A stretch of 64,000 nucleotides of DNA, taken from NCBI RefSeq assembly GCF_022581195.2, contig NC_061465.1, positions 6,884,501 through 6,948,500 on the forward strand, in the 5' to 3' direction. Below are positions 11,861 through 22,401 of the stretch, in pieces; within the stretch, counting starts at the first letter, position 1; every line of letters begins with the position of its first letter. Under the pieces are notes generated by a model, which did not search any database, was not told where the DNA came from, and saw only the letters and a program-made list of their open reading frames with translations. This DNA is from Helicoverpa zea (lineage: Eukaryota; Arthropoda; Insecta; Lepidoptera; Noctuidae). Made by a program: the position numbers and the translations under genes.

Positions 11861-12782
11861 GTATCCAAAATCTCTATTCAAGTAGTGAAGTACCAAGACT
11901 GAAGATCCCGCGTATAAAATTTTATAGTTTTCATAACATCAATAATCATTATGATAAAATTAACTCTTGGTATGCTTATGCTTAACATAAACTGGATATT
12001 AAAGTTATTGCAATTTACAGATTATGCGGATTAAATATCGAGTATTGAATTTTTGATTCTTATCTGAACTTATTTTTGTCCGAGCTTAAATAACTAAAAA
12101 TATGTTGCTGTAAAATTTTACTGTCGCGACATTTTTACTAAAAATAGCTTGTACTCGCTGTGAGGTTTCATACTTAAAACAGCTCATGCTCATGTATTCC
12201 AGGTTATGAAGATGTGGCTTCGAAATCCACGAACACCTTGAATCTTTCGTATATGTATATGTCAGGAAGAATATAGTGTTACTTGCCAGATTTAATAGTG
12301 CTTTGCTCCTTAACAGTTCTCACTTTGAAACTGCAATTCAATAAAAACTACAGACATAGCAAGTAGGTGTTTGTTGCCATGATATATGTAAAGGCGCGCG
12401 GTTGGGCGTGTCGTCGGGATCTTATCACGATCCTGTAATTACCGGGCTCCACTAAATTTTCACAAACGCCTCTTATCAGATATCCAGTCAGTATGTTAAT
12501 AGCACATATTCCGAATGCCGGCCACTCGTAATCTTTTTTCCGTAACATTTATAAGCTAAGGGTGAAATAACTAATTACTAGGTGAGTGTAATGTGTTTTT
12601 AAGTGTTTTCTGAAGTACAAAAATGGTGTTAGGTTATTATTTTTTCAGTAAACACAGTGGTCGCGACTATAATCAGGATTACTGAGAATTTTTCAATTAC
12701 TTTTTTGTGCTAGGTCAACTTCATCATACACCATTTGCGGAGTTAAATTGATTCCTATAAATAAAATCAGTTAGTGAACTAC
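11861..12782. other. AT-rich unique DNA, nothing recognised
   Basis: No coding or repeat feature could be supported. Confidence 0.55.
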
Positions 12783-12785
12783 TTA

Positions 12786-13119
12786 GAGCGGGGGCACACG
12801 ATGCGTTACGGCGCCGCACCGCAAAGATTTCACCGTGTCAGTGGGCACACGAGCGGTGCGGCGCCGTAACGTTGTTATGTCGCAGCGGCGCCGTAGCGTT
12901 GGACAGTCTGTTATCCTTCCTCGTGACGCAAAAGAACTGAGCAGTGCCGCTCCGACGTCGCAACGCATTCACCCCTCCCCGCCTCGTCTTGGTGGTTGCA
13001 AGTCCGGTGCGGCGCCGGAGCGCATCGTGTGACATGCCGTAGATATTTCTATGTAAGACGACGCAGCGATACCGCTCCGGCGCCGCACCGCCGCCGCAAC
13101 GCATCGTGTGCCCCCGCTC
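12786..13119. mobile_element. GC-rich 334-bp MITE A, TTA target duplication
   Basis: The ends are GAGCGGGGGCACACGATGCG at left and its reverse complement at right (13100-13119). TTA lies immediately outside on both sides (12783-12785 and 13120-13122). The TTA duplication and G-rich terminus suit PIF/Harbinger-type MITEs. The interior is strikingly GC-rich and repeats motifs such as GGTGCGGCGCCG. Open frames across this block on both strands are artefacts of the GC-rich palindromic sequence. Confidence 0.87.
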
Positions 13120-13122
13120 TTA
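13120..13122. repeat. TTA shared by two adjacent MITEs
   Basis: These three bases are both the right target duplication of MITE A and the left target duplication of MITE B. The order TTA-A-TTA-B-TTA implies that the second element inserted into the duplicated target of the first. Confidence 0.8.
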
Positions 13123-13251
13123 GGGCCAGGCCACAACAGTGCGTTGCGGCGTCGCATCGCAAAAATCAACGACGCATATCATATTAATCGCATAGCTGTG
13201 CAATGTTGTTTTTGCGATGCGACGCCGCAACGCACTGTTGTGGCCTGGCCC
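13123..13251. mobile_element. 129-bp hairpin MITE B, TTA target duplication
   Basis: The left end GGGCCAGGCCACAACAGTGC and the following bases pair perfectly for about 43 bp with the right end, leaving a central loop of roughly 40 bp. TTA flanks both sides (13120-13122 and 13252-13254), consistent with a PIF/Harbinger-type MITE. It shares a subterminal GTGCGTTGCGGCG-like motif with MITE A, suggesting mobilisation by related transposases. It has no coding capacity. Confidence 0.9.
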
Positions 13252-13254
13252 TTA

Positions 13255-14792
13255 CGGTCTTTAAAAAGTGACGCAAATAAGGAGAATTTCAGACAAACCG
13301 TAATTCTAAGTCTGAAATTATCTGTTCAGTTTTGCATGCAGCCCAATACAATGCAAATAAAATATTCGTTGTACTTAAAGCATCACGCTGAACAAAATAT
13401 CTTTAATTCGCCTTTCGCTAAAATTACAAGAATATAAATAAAATATTCTTTGCCTCAAGAATATTAAAGTAACTTAGTATCGTAACAGGGGTTTCTACCC
13501 CAAGTTTGTGGGCGGTTTTAATTGCATTGCGTGAATTCGTATTGTATGCTTACTTTATGCATTAAGTTGGAAATATTATAGTTTTATGGCAGTTGTAAAG
13601 GAGCATGACGTGCCAGCTATTTCATTTGCTCGTAAAATTGAATTATTGAATCGTATTTCCCTTTTTCTAGTACATTTTCATACAAACCTTGGCTGAAAAC
13701 CGCGGTTATTTACTGCAATCGACAATAACCAAGTATTTTAGTATTCTACGACAAAACAAATTGCTTTAATTTTCACACATTCGATTCAATTCTGTTCAGA
13801 ACTTATTTTGATATCACACCACTATTCAAGCTTAGCACCATTATACAATCTCTTATATAAAAAATATCTTACAACCTTAAAAAATACCTAACCGCTGGCA
13901 TGCTCAGGTAAAAAGAAACTCCTTAAAATGATATTACCGCGACCCAAATCTGCAAGCTCTCCTGATCTACCATCTACATTTAAACACACAAAATGTCAAG
14001 TCTTCCTTACCAAATGGAAGTAGTAGAAAAGTTGGCATTTCGTCGGGTGATTCATGAAGGGAACCGGCGACGTAGTAGATTTATAGTAGTTCAACCTGAC
14101 GTCTGACGTTTATTGCACAGAATAGCCCTCGATCTGCACACGAGCAATTTTGTACGGTTATGCACCGAATGTGTTATTTGTCACAATATGTTGTGCACTT
14201 TCCGTGTCAGAGTTTCGGGGGTTAGACGGTATATTTGTGACTTTTCGCTTAGCATTTTGTGTTGGGTATTGGATTCATACTTTTCTATCAGAAGCTTACC
14301 AGAACAAGTTATGTTTAGTTCTTCAAATTACAAAAAAAACATAATTCGTTGCTCATTAAACTTATATTCATAACTGGAAATACACGGCTCACTTCAATTA
14401 ACAAGATCTATTTATTTGCAATAAATTAATGCAAATAAGCTCGCATGTTAATAACACTATCTGTATCGCTTTCATATCACTTTCCATTTAAAACAACTGA
14501 CTGCAGAAATATATTTATTTTAAATGTAACATGAATATCTGAAGCATCTGCTCCAATAAAAAATCTTGAACATTCAACACGCATGACTATGACCACTTTA
14601 TTTGCAGTGGGAGACAAAAAAATGACACGAGTATCAGCTATCAGGTGCACTTATCACGTAATGTCATTACGTGCCTTTAATGGCAAGGTGTAAAACCAGT
14701 TAAAATGTCGCGCACAGGATTTGCTTAGTAAATTGCATTGCATCCATTGCACCCAGAGAGAGGCGTAAGTCAGCGAGCGCTCGGGGCAATGC
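13255..14792. other. AT-rich unique DNA, nothing recognised
   Basis: Frames at 13108-13437 start inside the MITE and run out of it, so they are not genes. Frames at 14113-14373 have no recognisable domain. Confidence 0.5.
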
Positions 14793-14831
14793 AGTTATGA
14801 CGTCATTAGCACGTTATGTGACGTCATAACT
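14793..14831. promoter_or_regulatory. Palindromic pair of CRE sites
   Basis: Two perfect TGACGTCA octamers (14798-14805 and 14819-14826) sit in a 13-bp inverted repeat, AGTTATGACGTCA and its complement, about 12 bp apart. TGACGTCA is the CREB/ATF full site. The surrounding 14700-14900 block is less AT-rich than its neighbours. It could be an enhancer or the remains of a small inverted-repeat element. Confidence 0.45.
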
Positions 14832-15858
14832 CTCCAGCTATCTTCCGCCTGTCAGCAATTACCGCGATGGATGGAGCTACACGTGGCCCAAAATGTGCGT
14901 TATTATTTTATTCTATAGTTATTTGGCAGCAGTTGGTGCCGTCATTTACTTAAAAGCTCTATGAAATACGTCGGGTATAATGCATTTTTCGCTCTGTAAC
15001 TTACCGCAAATTGACCATTCGCCGCATAAAGTTTCACGCTTCGATAAACATCTAAATTGCATTCAATTACGCAGAACCTTACGCAGTTGTAAACAAAGAA
15101 ATACAAACGGTTTACAATAGAAAGCAAAAGGACAAATTAAAATAAAAATCATCCATATATTCAGGTGCATCGCCCAACTTGCAGACGTAAATGAGAATAG
15201 TTGGTTCAGACAATGGATTCATAAATCGCGTGATCCTATCTACTTGTAAAACTGCTAAAATAGAATCGCTAGGCGACGTTCATTATGCGTATTTAGTTCC
15301 ATTGTAATGAATGTTCTACCAAAAGGGGAGGACGTGAACATTACAATAAAGAATATCTAGTTAAGCTTTAGAAGTTGTTAAGTGCTGCTGTAGATAAGCT
15401 GACATTAAAAGTTTTCTTTGTTTAGATAGCTGAATAGGAATTTATCGTATCGCATTCATAATACCGGAACAAAGACAATGTTAGATATAATCATTTCTAC
15501 GGAAGAGTAGTTGATCCCCGGAGTTCCACTCGTGTTTTGAGAGAACTTCTTCCCGCACCAGGGTAAAAAGTAGTGTCTAATCTGTGCACCATACATTTAT
15601 ATCAGTTCAGTGGTTTGACGTAAAATCCGGACAGAAAAAGCTACTTTTACGTTTATGATATTAGTAAGGATCATTTATTACAAACCCAACTTTATTCCGT
15701 GACACAAAAGCTAATCTTGATCATGTAGGTCTGTACCCTTATTTGCTATCCACAAATTCCGATTTGTAAACAGCGAGTACAAACAAAGTTATACCTGCGT
15801 ATATCTCTTTTCTATCGTAATTACTCTCGGTGGATTACAAGCATGTATGTTGTTTATA
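14832..15858. other. AT-rich unique DNA, nothing recognised
   Basis: A short minus-strand frame at 14942-15127 has no recognisable features. Nothing else was supported. Confidence 0.5.
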
Positions 15859-16030
15859 TCTATACTTACACAATAAAGAGGAAACATTTGGGTTTGTTTG
15901 TGGCTTCGACACTATAGAACCGATTACAAAAATTCTTTCACTATTGTAACATAGGCTATATTTTGACCGGGTAAGTAATGAAGTTGCCGTACAGTGAAAG
16001 TCGTTATAGTTAGAAAGAATTTTACTAGTA

Positions 16031-16122
16031 AGATGAAGGCAGAAAGAAGAGTATGAAAGGAAAAAATATGCTGCGCCGACCCCAAATAGAATTTGGGTAA
16101 AGACAGGAGGTCTGATGATGAC
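16031..16122 (+). repeat. LINE-like 3' tail inside the Helitron
   Basis: The block GCTGCGCCGACCCCAAATAG..TTTGGG ends in a GATGATGA tail. The reverse complement closely matches 58701-58800 and less closely 33983-34070, including the flanking TTTTTTCCTTTCATACTCTT-like stretch. It looks like the 3' end of a retroposon with a trinucleotide tail. Confidence 0.6.
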
Positions 16123-16130
16123 GGAAAGAA

Positions 16131-16165
16131 GTTTTCCCGCGTTTTGGGTGAAACCGCGGGAAAAC
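16131..16165 (+). terminator. Helitron 3' terminal hairpin
   Basis: An 11-bp perfect GC-rich stem (16131-16141 with 16155-16165) sits 2 bases before the terminal CTAG. In Helitrons this structure acts as the rolling-circle transposition terminator. Confidence 0.82.
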
Positions 16166-16172
16166 AGCTAGT

Positions 16173-16908
16173 CGTCTATATTTAGAGAATACCCCGAAGG
16201 CAAGGCACGTGTTACCTTAGAATCATATGTAGTATCATGTCTTCCCTTAGGCGTTGACCTTTACTTTGGTACGTAGTCGAACATCCCTAATTTATGCTCA
16301 ACGTTTTTCTCTTGAATTAGAAACATTATCATGTTATGTTCTTGATGTTTGTGTTGTCGGTATTATTTTAGGTTTCAAATGAAATTTAAATTACTTCAAT
16401 TTTGGTAGAACAATTACAGCGACTGAATATGCGTAAAAAATATCAATTGCAATGAAAATTAACTCTTGTTTTTCCTAAGTAACTGTAAGAACTGTGTCAG
16501 AAACCAGCACACAGAAACACACATAGATGAGGAATGCGTAATCATTCCATTAAAAGGTGCGTTCCTAAGGATTTGTTGGTACCCTTTATCCTACGGGAAT
16601 CCAAAGGAAAAAAAGGTCGAGTCATTTGTCTTTACTTGGAGGATTTATGTAGGGATCACGAGTATAGAGCAGTCGCCTGAGACTGGTTGCTTTCGGAATG
16701 AATTGTTGATTATAATCGCCCTGTAAGGACATATCTCGTAACTGATATGTTACGTAAGGGGGCTGGGAGATTCGATCACGTTTCGGACTGTATTTCTTGT
16801 TGTGTTATTGAATCTAGATCTGTGTTATTAGTTCTTTTTCTAGAGGAAAAAGGATCTTAGTAATCTTATCTTCTTGTATTGTTGAGCTACTAGCCTTTTT
16901 TATATTCC
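16173..16908. other. No gene recognised
   Basis: A plus-strand frame at 16466-16726 (86 residues) has no domain or signal and is probably chance. Confidence 0.5.
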
Positions 16909-16998
16909 AGTCTCACCGACTGCCTATCTTGCCTTCTTCACCCAGTTACCCGGGCAACCTGATACCCTGTTGATAAGACTGCTTGTCAGAGTTTTTTG
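16909..16998 (-). repeat. SINE fragment with internal deletion
   Basis: Matches the tRNA-unrelated body of the SINE at 5881-6263: CCAGTCT, GACTGCCTATCT, CACCCAGTTACCCGGGCAAC and GATACCC appear in the same order. About 35 bp present in the full copy between CCAGTCT and GACTGCC is missing. The pol III boxes and tail are absent. Confidence 0.75.
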
Positions 16999-19900
16999 AT
17001 GTTTTGGACATTTATACTAAATACGTATTGGGATGGAAAGTGCTGGTCCCAACTTGGCAATGATCCCAGTCATATTTTGGATGCTTTTACATGATTTTAA
17101 ACTCCATTAAAAATATATTTTCATCTCTTCCTCGCCATCCTTTCGTTGTAAGATAAACAAGCCACTTTATCCAGCACAGCTTTATCCCGCGATTAGCATT
17201 GGAACATATAATTGTATAAATAAAACGTATGATTGCGGGACGTCGGCTCACTTAGTCGGCTGTCAGTCACAGTGATGAATGTCTGACACTTGAAGTACCG
17301 ACTGTACTAGATTCTGAATGGACAGGTATATCCATTGCCGTTTTAGATATCGACACGTGCCTAGAATGTATGGATGAGGTAGTTTTCTATAGAAGTTACA
17401 AATGACACGCAGGGTAATCGTATATGGAAAAGGGACTTGTCGAATAGAGTTTAATAAAAGCATTATATTGGGACAATAATTGAGAGACATAGTTAGGTTA
17501 ACCAAAATCAAATTCGTCAATGCGAAAAGGAAAAGAAATCTTCTTCACTAGTTCTTGACTCATTTATGAAAAAAAATACAATAGTTGTACTCGTGTTGTG
17601 TACTTGTTTAGACAGATATCGTATTAAAACAGTATCTTTCCTCTAAATTAAACCTAACATGCACTTTCAAAGCAAACCTATGTTACGAGAGAACAAGCAT
17701 CTCCAATTTCAGAACGCCGAGCGTTCTTGCATCTCACTATTATTTACGAGACATTTAATCTAAACTATGTAGCTGCAATATACAGCAATAGCTTACTATA
17801 TGTAGTAGAACATGCATCGGTAGGTAAAGCAGTGTGCACACTAGCAACTCATGCGTTGTGTCCATCGATCGGCTCATTATAGCGCACGTGTGCAATCAGC
17901 CGCAGGCGCATAAACAAATGGATTTCAATATTGTTAATTATTTCCCGAAGGGCTTTCGGTGAAGTGAAGGAACTGTCATCTCATTATTTTGTTCCTTTAG
18001 TAATTACGAGGTTTTTTATAGTCAACATATTATTATGTACTTTTTACTATGAGTAGGTAATTGAAAATGTTTCATGTTTTCAATTTTCATATTTTATTTA
18101 CGAAAGTTAAACTTATCGTAATTTGATATGTGCACAAAATCAGATAAAAATTCAAAACAGCCACATAACATCAACACAAACAAAATAAATAAAACTCAAC
18201 ACAAGTTATTTCAGCTATTAACAACAAACATTTTGTTCATCAATTGCAAATTATAGCACATAAAAATTACTTAGGGCGTGAACGCACAACACGACTCGCC
18301 GACCATGCGTCTTAGCGTCACCTCATTACATTACGAGTTGCGATTTACGTTGTCGCTGCACGCACGTACCTGCGACTTTGCGTGTCTTGGACACGGCCGC
18401 GGCCTTAGTCCCTTTCATATTTCTTTTAGCAGGTACTCGATACTAAGATATGAATCTAATATAGAATTGAATCCCCCGATAGCGTGGGTAGCTGTTGATT
18501 GATACTTCATCAGTATTCTATTCGGTTCAACTAGTCAAATAAGTTCTGACAGTGCTGAATGGTGATTGAGATTCTGTTATCCGTTTATCTTTATACTGGG
18601 AAGCGGAAAACTTTATAGCTGAAGTTTTTCTGTTTTATGAAACACTTGATAGTCATCGATGTTTTTTATATTGCTATATAAAGTTCACAGTTAATAAAAG
18701 CTTTAGGTATCTAGATTTATTTTGTCTTTTTGTTAGAACGAATTAAATCAGTTTTTCCAGGGGAAACTGACTAAACAAATTTATTAAAAGCCCCATTGAA
18801 GTTACTAAACTTTATTTAGAATAAATTGTTGTTGTAACGTTCAATACAATAAACACAATTCCCGGAAAGCCAACGCTGACCTAAAATCTAGAACCAACTG
18901 CCCCATACCAAAAATAATATTTTTATAGACCCGAGCAATTTCCACCCATTTATTTAACCTCCACCCATTGTCTATTTTAAAAGCCCCAGGTTTTAGTAAT
19001 AGGGAGACAGAAGTATAGTCAAAAGAACATTAATTCCACCCAAGTGACTTTCCCTAGCAAATATTATGAGTGGCCTCAAACAACACTGGCATATGAATTG
19101 TTCAGTGTAACGAAAACCATGCTATCCCTAAGGATCCCGCATAAATTGTTGAACAACCTTCTTTCCAAACCTTTTGTTTTGTACGAAATTGGATTCTAAA
19201 GAGAATCTTTATTAGACAGAAGTATCTTGAGTATTTTCGCTAGTGTTTTTGCCCGTGGGTATTGTAAAAATGGCAGGTATTTACGGGTATGAACATAGTT
19301 GCTGGGTTTAGATACTTGTGACGTCATTGCAAGTTTTCAAGTCAAGATAATGATGACGCTTGTTTTGTAGGAATGTTTACTCTTCACGTAACGATTCGCA
19401 ACTTTTCTATTTATTTTTTCTCCGAAAGGATAAGTCTGGAGATCATAATGCGAGTACTGCATGGATGTACTTGGTGTGTAAATGCAGCTCAGATTAATAT
19501 ATCATATGGGTTGATGTAGGATGGCCCTCTGAATATAATATTATTCCGATAGATACACATCTATTTATAATACTGGCAAGACTTTATTATATTGTTGTCT
19601 ATTATAATATTGTATCTTTAGAAGTAAGCCAATTAAAACCTTAAGCTTCAGCAAATTTCTGTGAACATTTACGAAAAGGCCGTTGACCTATTTAAGCCAT
19701 TCTAAAACAAGGAACATAGAACATTTATTAGCCAATGTGTTCGAACAGTGTTTACCTCATACAGAGCACTAGAACACGAAGTTAAACTCTGGCCTATGCT
19801 TTATTTGTTATCAAGTTCAGATGCTAGGAAACCTCGTGAGAAAACAACTTACAATTACAAGTTTTTCAGATGTTCACTTTAAACTGTTCGTATTTGGACC

Positions 19901-21610
19901 GAGTTCATTATAAATTAATTCAGTTCGTATACTACTGATGATGTATTCGTTACAGTTGATGACAGAATTCTCCGAAGTAGCTTCATGTTTCTGAGTAATT
20001 CTCTTTGAAATAAAGGTTACATTAGTAATAAAGGTTACGTTCTTTTTGCGATTGATCTGTCAAGTTGTTTCCGGGAATAGTATCCTAGTAGCCAATTGCC
20101 TAATCTCAGCAACAGTTACTTACGTCAGAATTGAGTGATTGTAGTTAAAGAGGAAAACTGAAAAATATTTGATGTCTCTGACCCAGAAGGGTCTCAAGTT
20201 TTTGAAATAGTCACGAAATACAGTGAGGAGAGTTGGGCTTGAACTTCTAAGAATTTGATTTCCTCTCAAAGCCTTCTTCTAAGTTTTTAGTAATTAATAA
20301 ATCGTTTGTTTTTCATTGCTAAGCTGGTGAATTATTTGAAACGTAAACAATAGCATCTGTGTGACCATAGTGTGTCTCCCTAGAGTTCATTCAACTTTGT
20401 TAAAAAAAACAAGCAACTCTAAAAATACGTTTTTATCTTCTTATTAAAAGGTAAACACCTATTTTCTCTAAACGGAGTAGGCATCATTCCGTTAGTGATA
20501 CGAGACGCGCTTATTATGAGGGTAAAATTGGATTTCTGATCTCGAAACGTCTTAGATTTAAGCTGATCGGATTTCTGTCAACAGCATTACTTATATCTAA
20601 CAAGTATGTTACGTGGTTCTCAGCTCATATCATGTACGTAATAAGTCTGAGTTATTTATTGAAGTCGGATTTGTAGTTACCAGTGATCTGTCGATTATGC
20701 ATGCTGGTTATGATGATCTTTAGTTGGACTAGATGGTAGCAGGTAGGTTATTTAAATGTTGTTATGCTTGCAACTAGGACCAATCATTAAAGCTTAGGCT
20801 TACTACTTAATTGATGAAAGAATTACCTAAGTAGAAACGAGAAAGGGTGAAGTAATTTTTGGAAATAATCTAGTAAATAGTGTAACAAGTTACTCAAAAA
20901 AGTAAATTCTACCTTGAAACTTTATTTGTGTTACTTTCTAAACTAATCGTGGGTAATTTCTCAGTCCGAAAACAAAGTCCTTACAGCATTTCAGTCTGTT
21001 TCGTCATAATTAAATCACATCAAGTATCCAAACCGAATAACAACTAAGCAATCAGCTCAAACAAAGCGTGTTGTCACAAACCTAAAACATAAGTGTTCAA
21101 AACAAAATAAATGATAATTTATTCGCAGATCAAGAGTCTAGTCGCTTTTAGTCTGGCGACAAATTAACATCTGACAAGATTAAAATGAATGCAAATGCAC
21201 TTAAGTTAATTAAATCAAAGTCAAATGAAGCTCTAGCACTAAGTCACAATTGTAGGATTACTTAAGCAGTTGATTATGAGAATTACACTAACTAATGACG
21301 CCTGCACCCTTCAGTTAGGGTGAACAATGCCACCAGAAAGCACGTTTAATTTTGGGTCTAAAGCTTTTTTTAGCCATTCAAACTTTGAATAGCGAGTTTC
21401 TTTAAAATTCTTTGAATCCATTGTTACTGAAAACTTGTTGTTACAAACACTTGTGTAGCCTATAAAATATTAATCATTTATTTTATCTATTGAGTAAGTA
21501 AACTCATCACGTTAACTCCTAGCTAGTGTAAAGTGTAAAATTACCGGGAACCTTACAGCCAGTTGCCGAATATAGTAGTACGTATTTTTTTAATACCTAA
21601 TATACCTATA
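16999..21610. other. Long AT-rich stretch without recognised gene
   Basis: Only short frames occur (17263-17520 minus, 18278-18502 plus), with no motif. A block near 17820-17900 contains the palindromes GTGTGCACAC and CACGTG, and 18280-18420 is GC-elevated; both could be regulatory but cannot be judged alone. Confidence 0.5.
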
Positions 21611-21765
21611 TATATATAAACTAGCGACCCGCCCGACAGTGTATCGCCACTATTTAATGTATGTTCCTCTTTAATCACTCTATCTATTAAAAAACGCATG
21701 TAAATCAATAAATTTTGAAGATTTAAGCGTAGAAAGGGACATAGGGACAGAAAGAAAACAAAATA
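21611..21765 (+). repeat. Lepidopteran dispersed repeat fragment
   Basis: Begins near TATAAACTAGCGACCCGCCC and ends with AAGATTTAAGCGTAGAAAGG followed by GACATAGGGACAGAAAG. Both signatures belong to a very abundant lepidopteran dispersed repeat of unclear class (recall, not search). No terminal duplication was found. A 95-residue minus-strand frame over this block is an artefact. Confidence 0.55.
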
Positions 21766-22183
21766 CCCACTTAACAATCCATCACATAACCTCAATGTTT
21801 TATCATTCTGTATATCCAACAGTTCAGACTTTCCCACCACACGAATTGCTGGTCAATACCAAACCATTCAATTAGTGTAACACCGCTTGCTCCGAATACA
21901 GAACTAGGTCATCACTGTAATCATAATAATAACCTGAGAGTACCTAACGTGCATGAAGCAAATCCTTTAATCATCGTTGTTTGAGCAAACACTGAGATCT
22001 AATCATATGATACCTTTGCAGCTTTGTCGACGAGGTCACTTCACTTTGCAGCAGTGGTACGGAGATGACGTGACAATGCACTGACAAGCTCCTGACATCG
22101 TTTGATGAGTCTTTGTTAGAGACCAGAGGTCCTAGAGTAAGGCAACAAAATTTTTGAGTGTCTTGCAACTTCGCAGATGTAAC
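21766..22183. other. No gene recognised
   Basis: The minus-strand frame at 21971-22219 overlaps the inverted-repeat arm that follows and shows no domain. Confidence 0.5.
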
Positions 22184-22401
22184 TATAGTTTTTTTGCCAT
22201 AAGAAGAGTTCCCTGTCACTTCATTTTACATTAAATTTATGAATTGTAAAATGACTTCAAATGATTATAATTTGAATAATAATAATATATATAATGAATT
22301 GTCAAATGATTATGAATATCGATTAAATTTCGTTAGGTCACATCACTACATTTGTCAAACAAGAACTGTCAAGGAACTCTTCTTACGGCAAAAAAACTAT
22401 A
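22184..22401. repeat. Inverted repeat, 29-bp arms with 160-bp AT-rich centre
   Basis: 22184-22212 (TATAGTTTTTTTGCCATAAG and so on to GAGTTCC) is the reverse complement of 22373-22401 with one mismatch. The centre is AT-rich and contains a second small hairpin (TCATTTTACA with TGTAAAATGA). It may be a MITE with eroded outer ends or two opposed fragments; no clean target duplication was found. Confidence 0.6.

Larger units (their letters stand above)
15859..16171 (+). mobile_element. Short non-autonomous Helitron
   Basis: It starts TCTATACTTACACAATAAAG after an A and ends CTAG before a T, giving the A|TC...CTAG|T arrangement of Helitrons, which make no target duplication. Just before the terminus is the expected hairpin: GTTTTCCCGCG (16131-16141) pairs perfectly with CGCGGGAAAAC (16155-16165) over a 13-base loop. 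At 313 bp it has no Rep/helicase coding. The middle (about 16031-16122) holds a LINE-like 3' tail, acquired by capture or insertion. Confidence 0.85.

Noticed and set aside
11321..11896. Minus-strand 191-residue frame
   Set aside because: It is antisense to the RTE remnant; the plus strand holds the family motifs.
12783..13187. Several overlapping frames of 60-88 residues on both strands in GC-rich DNA
   Set aside because: They lie within two palindromic MITEs; open frames on both strands result from GC-rich inverted repeats, and the Arg/Ala-rich products are not protein-like.
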